In this document: one piece after another, positions 41,901 through 51,737 of the stretch
Position numbering within the stretch: position 1 is the stretch's first letter
Layout: the number at the start of each line of letters is the position of its first letter
Source: Nemopilema nomurai
Lineage: Eukaryota; Cnidaria; Scyphozoa; Rhizostomeae; Rhizostomatidae
Length of the DNA stretch: 64,000 bases
Direction of reading: 5' to 3'
NCBI GenBank assembly: GCA_003864495.1
Contig: PEDN01001374.1
Coordinates: 124,001 to 188,000, forward strand
Position numbers and translations under genes: made by a program
The notes under the pieces: model-generated
The model's input: only the letters and a program-made list of their open reading frames with translations
What the model was told of the DNA's origin: nothing
The model's database searches: none

Positions 41901-44900
41901 TTTTGTGGTAAACAATTTCAGAATCGTGAGTAACGGCAGCAATAGCCTATTGTTTTAGCATGCTAAAATGTTTTCTCGTCTGGCGCGCCTCTGAATATGC
42001 AAACTTCAGAAAAGAATTAAGCAAAGAATTAAGCAAAGAATAAAGCAAAGAATTAAGCAAAGAATTAAGCAAAGAATTAAGCAAAGAATTAAGAACTGAT
42101 AATATGAATAGCCAGTTGCGGATACTTAAAGATTGTTAGAAGAGCTCATGATTGGCTATCTAAGACCAATGGGCGTCCACGTAACACATTCTTTTGGAAA
42201 GTTCCAAATGGCAAGACGAACAACTTATGTAACATGGGATATGATTTTGCATTAAAATGATTTTGCATTAAAATGATTTTGCAAACCTAACTTTCCCAAT
42301 AATGCGAGAATAGCAGTCAGTTCGTAATGCTTTGGCCGAAGTTGGATTTTGTAAAAGATCTTGCCCTTTAACTGAATCAGACTTACTTTGGCCCTTTAAC
42401 TGAATCAGACTTACTTTGGCCATTTAACTGAATCAGACTTACTTTGGCCCTTTAACTGAATCAGACTTACTTTGGCCCTTTAACTGAATCAGACTTACTT
42501 TGGCCCTTTAACTGAATCAGACTTACTTTGGCCCTTTAACTGAATCAGACTCACTTTGGGCATCGCGTGTTTTTCAATTTAGAGGCGGCTGACCTCTTTT
42601 ATGCAGATGTCTCTTACAGAACCAGCCCCGTTGCTGACCAATGGCCTTGTGTAATGATTAACGAGAAGCGCAATAAGTAACTAAAGTTAATATTTATAAC
42701 TGTTAGTTAGAGTGAGCGCCATTTGAGCGGACAAAGAGCCAATTAGCTTTCTTTGATCCCAATTTGACGAATAGTTTGGTTTGTTTCAAGACTGAATTGA
42801 ACTGTTATCAATAATACAGCCAACTTGGAACAAACTAAATGAGAATCGTTCCCTTGATCGCTTCCTGGCTTTCATGGTAGCATTGGATGGTTGGATTTAT
42901 TGACCGTCGGATATGTTGAGCGCCTGTTGTTCACGAAGGCTGAGGTATATTCGAAGTTAACTGTTTCACCAAAAGGTCAACTTGTTTTATACAAGAAAAG
43001 ACGTTTTATCCAGCAATGTACGTCATCAGGGCTCTATCACCTTCAAATTTGTCCGGACATTTATTTGCCTGGCTGATTCGTTAACACTACTACTAGCCAC
43101 AAGAAACTTTGACACCGGAGTAGGAGTCACGTTTTTGCGATCATTAAGTAAAACATGATTCTGATATTACTGTGCGATGTTAACACTGGAGCCCAGTGGG
43201 TGAGGTGATGGGGGCAGCACTTAAAGCCCACCGCACGCGGCAGATTTTTGTCTTTGGAAGACGAAGATTTTTGTCTTCTGCCTTTCAAAGACAGAAATCT
43301 TCCGTGCGCGCTTGTCAAAGACAAAGAATTTTGTGTTTTAAAGACAACAGTCTGCCGTGTGCGATGGGCTTAACGCCGTTAAAAGGAATTTCACAGTGGG
43401 AAGCTGGATGAACCTTTTAATGTCGAAACGTAGAAAAGTAAGAGCAAATAAGCGTCCTTGAGTTTTGGTGAGCAGAATGACGCCATGCAGTTCTCTATGG
43501 CAGCTTGTTCATCCCAATGCTGACCAATCGCTTGTTTTGAAAGGACCACCATGCTTGGGCCAATGCCGCTGTTTGGATCGTCATCGACTGCTGCAATGCC
43601 TTAAGAAGGCGGTTATTCACTCAGAGTGCCGTTCTCAAACCGTGCCAAGTCTTTTTGTTACCTTGGTATGAAACATAGCCTTTCTTTATTGGCAACAGTT
43701 CGTTCTTCATTCTGAAGGACGGTATCGTTTATTGTGTTCTACGTCAGCAGTAAGACTTCAGTGAGAACATCAATTAGAGCCATTTACTGGGTGAAATAAA
43801 TAATATATTCGATCTTTCTACAGTTTATGAATAGATTTTCAAAAAATCCAATTTAAATATAGATTAACCTCTTCATTCAAAATGCAACTTTATACGAAAG
43901 TAATAAATTTTATATACAGAATGTTTATTTTGCAGCACTTTCTAAGTATTGTTTCTGTCCCCAACTGAATTGAGTTTGCAACCATAGTTCCTCGCATGTG
44001 TTTGTTTGGCAACGCTTGTTGACACTCTCTGCTCCTACGCAGCGCAAGTGCATGCCACCGGAATCGAAATCTTCTTTTGAATGTACACTGATCTACCCCG
44101 CCAATCAATGCCAAGAAACTTGTACACGAGCTTCGTGACCTTGACCTCCTCGCATCTAATTGTGCCGTCGCTTGATTTACACAGGGAGCCTTGCCCATCG
44201 CAGGACGCGAACATGATTTCAGCCGGCGTTCTTCCCTCCTTGAAGTTGACTTTCCAAGTTACTGGACAAAACGCTAGGCCCGAGGCAGAAGGTTCTTGAT
44301 AACTTCGTCTTTTTCGCTGAGCTGGAATAAACAGAAAGCATAAGACCTTTTTCCATGCCTTTAAAAATGTATTCGTTGGAGCGGCAGTGAACTTTATAAA
44401 CCCGAGCGTATGATCGTGTAAGCCGACGCAACCATGCAGCTCATTCAAGCACAAAATATAACCACCTCTAAAGGTCGAAAGAGAGAACATAGGACTTAAA
44501 AGAAGCCTAGGGTCTGCGAGTCTTGTCTTTGATGATCATCGTCGATCCATCATCGTCGGTTATCTTGATCACCCATGCCCTAGTTGCGGCACACCAGTGT
44601 CCCTTATTTCTTGGCTTGTACGTATAGTAGCACTCGTGGTACCAGTAGTAGCTCTGGTACCCAGGGTAGTATAGTAGCAGGGTGCTTACCTGAAATTCTG
44701 TTTTGGAGCACGAAGGGCAAGATATCTGTGCCAGTCACGTTGAAGCCCTTTGAGCGCAAATATTCATAGGGGCTGACTCGCGAACTCAAAATCTCTGGGA
44801 AGTTCATTTTTACTTCTCGTTCAATTTCGGATGCTGTGCCATATTTCAGCTTCGGTTCCATCTCTGAGACATTTAGAGGTTGTGCCCAACTCAAGAGAGA

Positions 44901-47900
44901 CAAAACACCACAAATCACCTAAAAAAGGAGCGGTCCATTATAGAACTCAAGCACCAGTGCATTCTTTCTGACCCAATGCCTGTTTCTCTGTTTGACAAGG
45001 ATTCGCAGTGGGTTTACTGAATACAGAAAATATTAAAGCGTGTTACCACCAAAGCGCATGCTAAGCTTCAGGGGCCAAAAAGGAGTTGATTACTTTGAGG
45101 GTCCTTTCGATGGATATATCTTGAGGTATCCAACACCCTTTTGTTTTGCTTATTTTGTTGTTTAAAGCGCAAACCCCCGTGAGTGTTGTCTTCCACTTGG
45201 TTTGCTCATTTTTCAATGCTAAATCTTTCTTATTTTTGTCCTGTGAGATTTTTATGTAGTTTCATAATGCCTTAATCTAGTCATTTCTTGGATGTATTAT
45301 TTTCACTTTTTAAATTTTTACAACGCAGTACAAATGAGCATGGACATTGAGTTTGTGGAGCAGTTAATTGTAGAATATGCAGATGTAGTTGTGCGCAAAT
45401 TTCGTAAACAGATCGTTACACGGTTCCTTGCATCCACTTACCATTGCGATTACAAAGACTTTGCTTGCGGGCTTCATGTTCATTCCTCGATGCGCACTTC
45501 TTCTCGATCTTTAAATCCAACAGTGAATCCAAGTAGATTGAAATCCAACAAGATTGAAATTGTGTGCTTCTTTTGTCGCCTTTGTTACTCGTTTACGATT
45601 GCTGCTGTATGTTCTTTCCAAGTGCACGCTTATATGTCTTTTGAAAGCAACTTCTGTAGCCCACGTCATTTCCAAACGTAACAGCACCCATGCTTCAGAT
45701 GCCATTGCACCTGCTGCAAGGGCGACGACGGATCTCTTGATGTCACCTTCTCTTCCAGAGAAGCAGCTTGTCGAAGCGACCTGCGACTGAGGCCGGCTTA
45801 GTCATCATCAAGAGTCCCAATGCCCTCTTTAATCTCGCGTCAGTGGAAGCGACGCCATTTCGCTTTCGTATAAGCTAGTTGATACTCGTAAGCACTGTCA
45901 AGTGGGGACGATTCCTAACGCCCATGTTTCTTCTAGATGCATGTACATTTCTGGAGTACCTGGAACTGGAAAGACGGCTACTGTCCATGAAGTGATTGCA
46001 GAATTGCAAGAAGAGGCAAACAGTGGCAGTGTACCAAACTTTCAGTATATTGAATTGAATGGCATGAAGCTGACTGAACCAAACCAGGCCTACGCCGCCT
46101 TGCTTAAGGTTTGTTTCCCTGTGGTCTCCAAGGGGTAGCCCTTGTCCTTTAACGGTCCTCTACCTTATTTCTAGTTTTATGTGGGAGGGAGGGAAGGGAG
46201 GGTGGTATAGTTCTTTCTGTTTCTAGTCGCTTGACTATTCTAGGAAACCTGTATGCTTTACGAAAGAAGCGCATAATTGGTCCTCGCGGAACAGAAGTTG
46301 TACCAGCAAGGGGGAATCCGTCAAAAATGGGAGCAATATCTGTCATTGGTTAATGGAGAATCAAATTTTGTGCAGCCAAGAGATTTTTGAGTGATTCGAT
46401 TTTTATTTCGAGCAATCCGTTCCACTTCCATCTTCCCGACATATATTGTTCTTAATACACATTAAGCTCTATTTGTTTCGTCATCACCTGTTCTACGTCA
46501 TTCGCCAACATGGTTCCGCAAACTACTGGATGACGGGGCAGTTATCTCGGCTGTCCGGGTCATCTCGATGCTCAGCCTATCCTGAAACAGTTTGCGAAGT
46601 TCCGGCCAGCTTTTTCCTTCTTCGCGATTTCGTACTTTATACTGTTGCTGTTGTAATATTATATGGCTATGCAAATGTTAAAGGGCGTGCAAACATTCCA
46701 CGAAACGCTCTATCATTTACTACCGCAATTGTAGAACTTTCTTTCCAAGCAAAGTATTTCAATGGGATTTCCTCGAAAACACTTCAAGGTAATTCCTTTT
46801 TAAGGTCAGGGTTGCTTTTTGGTCAGCAGTGGGTTCGGACACAGAATGATATCCTAAAATTTATAATTATAATTAAATCTATAATTCGTTGCCCTTTTTC
46901 TGAGTGCGCTGATTACAAAACAATCGACAAGTTGAAGGCTTGCGTAAAACTAAGTTCACAGATTTCACCGAATAAGTGGTCCGGGTGCTCTCTGATGACA
47001 GAACCGTACCAAATAATTGGTTCCCGGGATGTAAAGTAATGCGGTCTATATCTTGAACACACACGGGTACGAAAGACCTGGTTTTAAAGCGCTTTTGAAG
47101 CTGATCAACAAAGACATTGAAGTTATTCTCTGTAGCGTTGTTTGTGTGAAGCACAGAGAGAGACGATGGTTTGTTGCTATAAACTTGTCATATTATAAGT
47201 AAACGTGGGTTACACAACGTGTCGAACGAAGCGAATGCGAATGCTAAACGAAAACGAATGAATACAAAGGGGATTAGTATAAATAGGTGTAAGCGTCCGT
47301 TAGGGTCCAGACCCCGGTACTAGGGCCCAGACTCCAGTACTTGACAGTTTGCGAATCAGGTATTCCTTGACCATTTACGGTAGAAAGGCTTCTCAACTAG
47401 GTAGGATTTGTGTATCGTAGGTAGAAACCTGTTTCTTTCATTTTGAATCTATATAGGTTGCAAGTTTTGACTCCTTTAAAAGGAATACGAATGCTACGCA
47501 CAGCTCATTATCAGCCTGTTTTCTATTAACATTCTGCCCTTCCCTAGGCCTTAAAGGGGTGGAAGACAAGTCCAGAACACGCTGCCAGTGTTTTGGAAAA
47601 GATGTTCAGTGACAAAGGAGAGAAGAGAAACCACGTGGTGCTACTTGTCGACGAGGTACGACGTGTCTGTCTAAATGATCCCTCTAAGCGTTTTGCTAGC
47701 TGAACTCCATCAACCTCCGTTCCCTAAATTCGATAGTTTTAAATGTTACAATGCCAGCTGCAAGTCCTTCGAACACCTTTGCGCGTTCTCCTGTCTTTGC
47801 CTTTTTCACTTGGATGAACGCGAGTCAAAAAACGTTCCAAGTCATTGTAACTTCGTCTTTGTCTCTAAATGTCCCTTGCTTGCTTGTTCTTTCAAATATT

Positions 47901-50638
47901 CAAAAATTCTGGTGTCTTCGTGAACAACAACGTATGAAACATTACCTTTATTTTTGCAGCTCGATTTGCTTTGGACGAGGAAGCAGAACGTCATGTACAA
48001 TCTCTTCGAATGGCCCAGTCGCAAACACGCCAAGCTAGTTGTTCTGGCAGTTGCCAACACCATGGATTTACCGGAGCGTGTCATGCTGAATCGCATCTCC
48101 AGCAGACTTGTATGTCCCCGTCGCAACATTTGCATTTCTTGTTGACAAATCAAGCACCAATCGATTAAGCAATGTATCTTCGTTTGAGCTATTTCTGTGG
48201 CTATGAGCACCCTGTGGCTTAGAATTTATACCTAGCTCCCTCTTTTTTATTTTGAAACACATTCCTTGATAGCTGGCCAGGTCAATTTGTTTTTAATTTC
48301 CACTGTCCACTTCGGCATATGTTTGTTGCGTTTCTTTGGTAGTAAGTCAATGATGAGCACGAAGCGTTCATCTCTTCACAAATTCAGTTTTTTTACTAAA
48401 CAGTTGGTCACTTGCAATCATGCATGCAATCATCTCTTATGATTTTTGTGCGAAGAATGTTCGTAGGACTTTTTCCCTTAATGCAGGGCCTCACGCGGAT
48501 GACCTTCCAGCCCTACACGTTCCGACAGCTTCAGGAAATAGTATTTTCTCGAATAAGGGGGATCGAGGCATTCGAAGAAGATGCAATGGAACTAATTGCA
48601 AGAAAGGCAAGTTAATCTCTGTACGTTTTGGAGCTCGCACAGCTGCCAAACGTATTTAAAATGCGAGAGGTGTCATTCTGATAAAAGTTAGACAGCTAGG
48701 CATGCTGGATTGTGTGCACCACTCAGGCTTCCTCGCATCAATTGTGGATTCTGATATTCCCAGTTGCAAATCTGATTCTCTCTAAAACAAGCATCCAAGG
48801 ATATTTCATTCGCAACTGCATGCGAACATAGATAGAGAGGCAAGTCTGGCCCCTCTGAAGTTAATGTCGTTACGTAACTGCCTCCATCTTGCCTCAGGCT
48901 CAGATATGGAGGTTCGTCATGCGTTGCCAAGCCGTTTGTAGCCAAAAGTCTCTTCAAAACTTGCGTTCACAGTTTTTGCCAGTCTCCTTGTATTATTTTG
49001 ATAATTTTGTGTGTGGTTTTAGGTGGCTGCGATTTCAGGAGATGCCAGAAGATGCCTTGATATCTGTCGCAGAGCCGTAGAAATTGCTGAATCGCACGTC
49101 TCTGGGGGAAGCCCTAGAAAGGCAAGAAAGGGCATAGTGGGAATGAGACACGTAAACGAGGCCTTGCAGGAGATGTTTTCTTCGCCGAAAATTGTTGCCC
49201 TCACGTGAGTGTTCATATCAAGAAATATTGAGAGGGAAGTTTTACATCGAGTGTCAGCTTTTTATTAAAAGTCACGTGGGCTCACCAAGTCTCAATTTTT
49301 ACAAAGTCATTCCGATCACCGTTTACACAAGACATGACCATTTGGGGAGTCCAATGTTTGAAGGCAACCACTTTACAAGAAATACCAGACAAAAAATTAG
49401 GAATGAATTCTCATGAAGTTTAAACATAAGAAAGACTATTTCTTGGGATAAAGTTCTAACTTCTTCGAAAAGTTCTTTATTTGCTTTGCTCCTTCACAAA
49501 ATGTTATATTGAATTCATTTTATTCTATTTTGTACCTCCAGGAGTCTGTCATTATTCCAAGGGTTTTTCATGAAATCTATTGTCGCGGAATTTCGCCGTT
49601 CTGGCTTGGAGGAGGCCTTCTTCAAAGATGTACGTACCTATTACTTTTGTTTCGCATTATTGCTACCAAAGATCCGCCAGAATTGCCATTTCTTAGTTTT
49701 GCAGCTACTTTTTCGTTAGAATCACTTTAACCTCGGCTAACACCAAAACAAAAACTCCTCTTCTTCACGGCTTAGTGAATTTACCGTTTTCGAACTTCAT
49801 CCTTTACTGAAGCTGATATTATAACTTGATTTCCATAGGTCTATGATCAGTTTCAAGAGCTCTGCAGAATCGAAGGTATGTTTCTTTCTATTTGTCAGTT
49901 GCATCTGGCCCTGACAACTCGAATGTCTTCATGACCAAGTCATTAGTTGTGCGTCTAAATACAGTATCGCCTTTCTCACTCTTCTCGACTTGACTCCATG
50001 AACATTGTGCAATTGACTGTTTTTATATTGGATTTTATAAGCCGGTGATCGCCTTCAGAACTTGATTCTAATCCATTGATCACCTTTGCAACTTTTTTGT
50101 ATCTTCTAAAAAAACGATGAGAATTTCATTTAGTCAACCTTGCCCAGGTCAGACTTTGCTATGTTGGGTATTTCAGATGCCTTGGATGGATTATAACCAC
50201 AGGGCTCTTCGCATCCGATAATCATGCATTAGAAGTATAGTTTGCTGCAACAGAAAAGGATCTCTGCCATTTAGCAAAGAATAAAAGAATTTGCAAAGAC
50301 CTTAAACCATACTATTTTCTCAATCAAAACTTCTTTGAAACTGGAACAGTTTTTCAAATTCTTTGTTTCAAACCCATCCAACTGGTTACAAATGTGGTGA
50401 TGGTCAAGAGATATTCTAACTTATTAGATCTTTTACAGCATTAATGACTAAGGTTGATGTAATTTCAGGTTTTGAGGCACCAAACACATCAGAGGCTTTT
50501 CGAATTGGAATTGGGCTTGGTGCATTCAAGCTTATTCTTGTCGAGCCGGGACACACGGACATTTACCAGAGGATGAGGCTCAATGTGAGCCAGGACGACG
50601 TCTTATTTGCGTTGAAGGATGCTTCCAAGTCGGTTTGA
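26910..50638 (+). CDS. ORC1: ORC1, origin recognition complex subunit 1 (complete, 15 exons)
   Basis: Largest ORC subunit, an AAA+ ATPase that binds origins and, with CDC6, loads MCM helicase. Exons: 26910-27016, 28238-28740, 29229-29375, 29655-29891, 30066-30320, 30634-30871, 31640-31741, 45937-46108, 47548-47655, 47960-48109, 48487-48606, 49023-49204, 49542-49629, 49839-49875 and 50469-50638; phases close to 871 residues (human is about 860). An N-terminal BAH domain (exons 1-2, [13 protein letters not shown]) is followed by a disordered linker with an acidic run and many TP sites (exons 3-6). The AAA+ core has [20 protein letters not shown], Walker A GVPGTGKT, Walker B LLVDELDLLW, sensor 1 [11 protein letters not shown] and [16 protein letters not shown] winged-helix end reads [15 protein letters not shown]. 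Exon 4 could start at 29649 instead. Intron 7 is 14.2 kb and hosts other genes; intron 11 uses a GC donor. Confidence 0.96.
27302..27342 (+). repeat. TATG/TGTA microsatellite
   Basis: Imperfect TATG-type repeat in ORC1 intron 1. Confidence 0.7.
30989..31247 (+). mobile_element. MITE, family B, inside an ORC1 intron
   Basis: Imperfect terminal inverted repeats: TACCGTAAGAGCTCTATTAC at the left and the inverse of GTAATAGGTCTTTTACGGTA at the right. The inside carries GGGGGGCTTAATAGAGAG-type words. It shares the TACCGTAA tip with family A but has a different body (CTTAATAGAG in place of CTTATTCGAG). Confidence 0.8.
32417..35692 (+). repeat. Satellite array, 41-bp unit, about 80 copies
   Basis: About 3.3 kb of head-to-tail copies of a unit whose core is AAAGTAGATTGCACGCTAAA followed by CTGAGTAACTAAACAATATTC. 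The core is nearly invariant, while the GAGTAACTAAAC part varies (GTGTAAATAAAC, GAGTAACTAGAC, GAGTAACTAAC), so units are 36-41 bp. Only the first and last copies are degenerate. It lies entirely within ORC1 intron 7, about 0.7 kb downstream of exon 7. Confidence 0.97.
35693..40400. other. ORC1 intron 7 interior, no supported feature
   Basis: AT-rich intronic sequence. The 136-residue minus-strand frame at 39921-40331 is the longest, but it lies where a promoter for the nested gene would sit and matches no family. Confidence 0.4.
40422..40429 (+). promoter_or_regulatory. TATA box of the nested cytokine gene
   Basis: TATAAAAG about 150 nt upstream of the ATG at 40578. A TGACATCA element (AP-1/CRE-like) precedes it at 40394-40401. 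A TATA promoter suits an inducible cytokine; no binding was tested. Confidence 0.5.
40578..41370 (+). CDS. IL-17-like secreted cystine-knot cytokine, gene 1 (nested in ORC1 intron 7)
   Basis: Predicted secreted cytokine of 180 residues. Exon 1 (40578-40595) encodes only MSFVQK; exon 2 is 40846-41370. The joined N-terminus is a signal peptide (hydrophobic [13 protein letters not shown]). A propeptide of about 80 residues follows, then a furin-like TRLRRS site and the cystine-knot domain. IL-17 signatures are [20 protein letters not shown] then AMC, spaced Cys pairs (TTC, KSC), and a final strand IPVQCSCS. Six cysteines follow the cleavage site. It resembles the minus-strand gene 44035-44918 in length, propeptide wording (PPEYYKSMG versus [10 protein letters not shown]) and knot. 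It lies in the sense orientation inside ORC1 intron 7. The 3' UTR is rich in ATTTA words. Other cystine-knot ligand families are possible but fit less well. Confidence 0.75.
41570..41630 (+). promoter_or_regulatory. AU-rich element in the 3' UTR of IL-17-like gene 1
   Basis: Several ATTTA/TATTTAT words lie about 200 nt after the stop (TATATTTATTATTTTGTATA then TTTATTC, and AATATTTATATG). Such elements usually shorten mRNA life in cytokine transcripts. Confidence 0.5.
42012..42096 (+). repeat. 12-bp tandem repeat (AATTAAGCAAAG)
   Basis: About seven copies, one with AATAAAGC, downstream of IL-17-like gene 1. Confidence 0.9.
42364..42558 (+). repeat. Minisatellite, 28-bp unit, 7 copies
   Basis: Unit CTTTAACTGAATCAGACTTA + CTTTGGCC, nearly identical copies. 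It lies between the two IL-17-like genes in ORC1 intron 7. Confidence 0.95.
43221..43373 (+). mobile_element. TTAA-flanked MITE
   Basis: The pair AGCCCACCGCACGCGGCAGA (left) and the inverse of TCTGCCGTGTGCGATGGGC (right) forms imperfect terminal repeats, each flanked by TTAA (43221-43224 and 43370-43373). That target site is typical of piggyBac-type elements. The 153-bp body has internal AAAGACAAA/TTTGTCTTT palindromic words and no coding capacity. Confidence 0.65.
44035..44918 (-). CDS. IL-17-like secreted cystine-knot cytokine, gene 2 (antisense, nested in ORC1 intron 7)
   Basis: Paralogue of the gene at 40578, on the opposite strand. Two exons read on the minus strand: 44690-44918 (enters in phase 0 after a ttttttag acceptor) and 44035-44321, with stop at 44035-44037. 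The first coding exon, carrying the ATG and the start of the signal peptide, is missing; in the paralogue it is only 18 nt, so it is easy to overlook. Order: hydrophobic [10 protein letters not shown], a propeptide ([15 protein letters not shown] ... [10 protein letters not shown]), a furin-like QRKRRS site, then [19 protein letters not shown], cysteine pairs (ASC, SLC, RC) and the end [11 protein letters not shown] minus-strand AATAAA near 43925 can serve polyadenylation. Transcription runs against ORC1. Confidence 0.72.
46446..47039 (+). other. 197-codon open frame in ORC1 intron 8, doubtful
   Basis: Unusually long for this AT-rich DNA, but no domain, signal peptide or family is visible, and no flanking exons support it. 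It is probably chance or debris of a mobile element. Confidence 0.15.
48607..49022 (+). other. ORC1 intron 11 with a GC-AG splice pair
   Basis: Exon 11 must end at 48606 (ELIARK) and exon 12 begin at 49023 (VAAISGD) to keep the conserved protein and phase. The donor there is GCAAGT, the standard form of the minor GC-AG class. Confidence 0.85.
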
Positions 50639-51737
50639 GGCCACACCCTAAACTTGAGCAAAAGGCATATCCTTTCAAGCAGCTGGTCCATTTGCTTTCC
50701 GTCGACTTCTTTGTAAGCTTAGGTGGAATGCAGAATTCCAAACACAAGCTGAACCGGACTCTTGTTCGTCCACTGTCTTTAAGCGGATTCGGTTGCTTCT
50801 GCTGTCTTGCCTGATTTTTATTAAACTACAACCTGACACCGATTTTCTCATAAATTTGGCAATTAAAGAGACAAAATTATATTTTTTTTTACCTGTTGTA
50901 CTTGTAAGACTTACGCTTACTGTTCGAAATCTATTGCGACATCCCATTCAACTTGGCCGCCATGATTTTATTTTGCATTTTTGCACTTAAATACGCACAG
51001 ATTAAGTGCATGTTCTCTTCGTCTAACGTATTTAGGAATCCAGAATTTGAAAACACGTTCACAAAGTCAAGTAACGTTATTACTGTGATACACGAAGCAG
51101 AAGTTCTCGATAAGACTTTGTTTCTAAAAACATCTTATTTTCCAGCGATTTTCAGAAATCGGAGGCTAGCCGTATTGATTTGCTAGACTCAGGTATGTTA
51201 ATGATAGACTCAGGCAGGTATCTCTCACTCAATTGCAATTTGGCGCCCATCTTAATGGAGGTTTTGACATAAGGGTGTTTATAATTTCTTTATGGTCAAC
51301 TTTATTATCAATACTGATTTTTTAATGTTTCCAAATTGAACAGATGGTGTTGCTTGCATGGTCTTTCTTAATTTAATTGCAAAAGAACCACCTCTATTGG
51401 GACTTGCTAACCTGTCAGTAAACCCATACTGGCTCTGAATTTGATACACAGGGAGAACAAAAACCCCTTGAAATCTTGACCATATTTCTTCAACATAATT
51501 ACAATTTACAATTGTGTTCAAAGCTGAATTGTGTATCTATCAACATTTAGAACCTTCTATCATGAGGTTCTTTTTTAGGCAAGCTCACTAAATCCCAGTA
51601 TTGAAGGTAAAAGTTCATGAATACACCAATATTTTTCTTTCATACCATCTGTACCAATTCTCCATATTTAAACATTCATCATATGTATAATACCCGAAAA
51701 GTATCTAAAAAACAATTTTTCAAAGAGGAAGAGGAAG
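50639..51737. other. Convergent spacer between ORC1 and SLC35E1-like
   Basis: Holds the two 3' UTRs. No gene is supported; the minus frame 51279-51521 has no splice context and lies beyond the SLC35E1-like stop. Confidence 0.5.

Noticed and set aside
51279..51521. Frame considered as the last exon of SLC35E1-like
   Set aside because: The exon at 51738-51857 joins in phase after a clear acceptor, aligns with the family tail and carries the stop.
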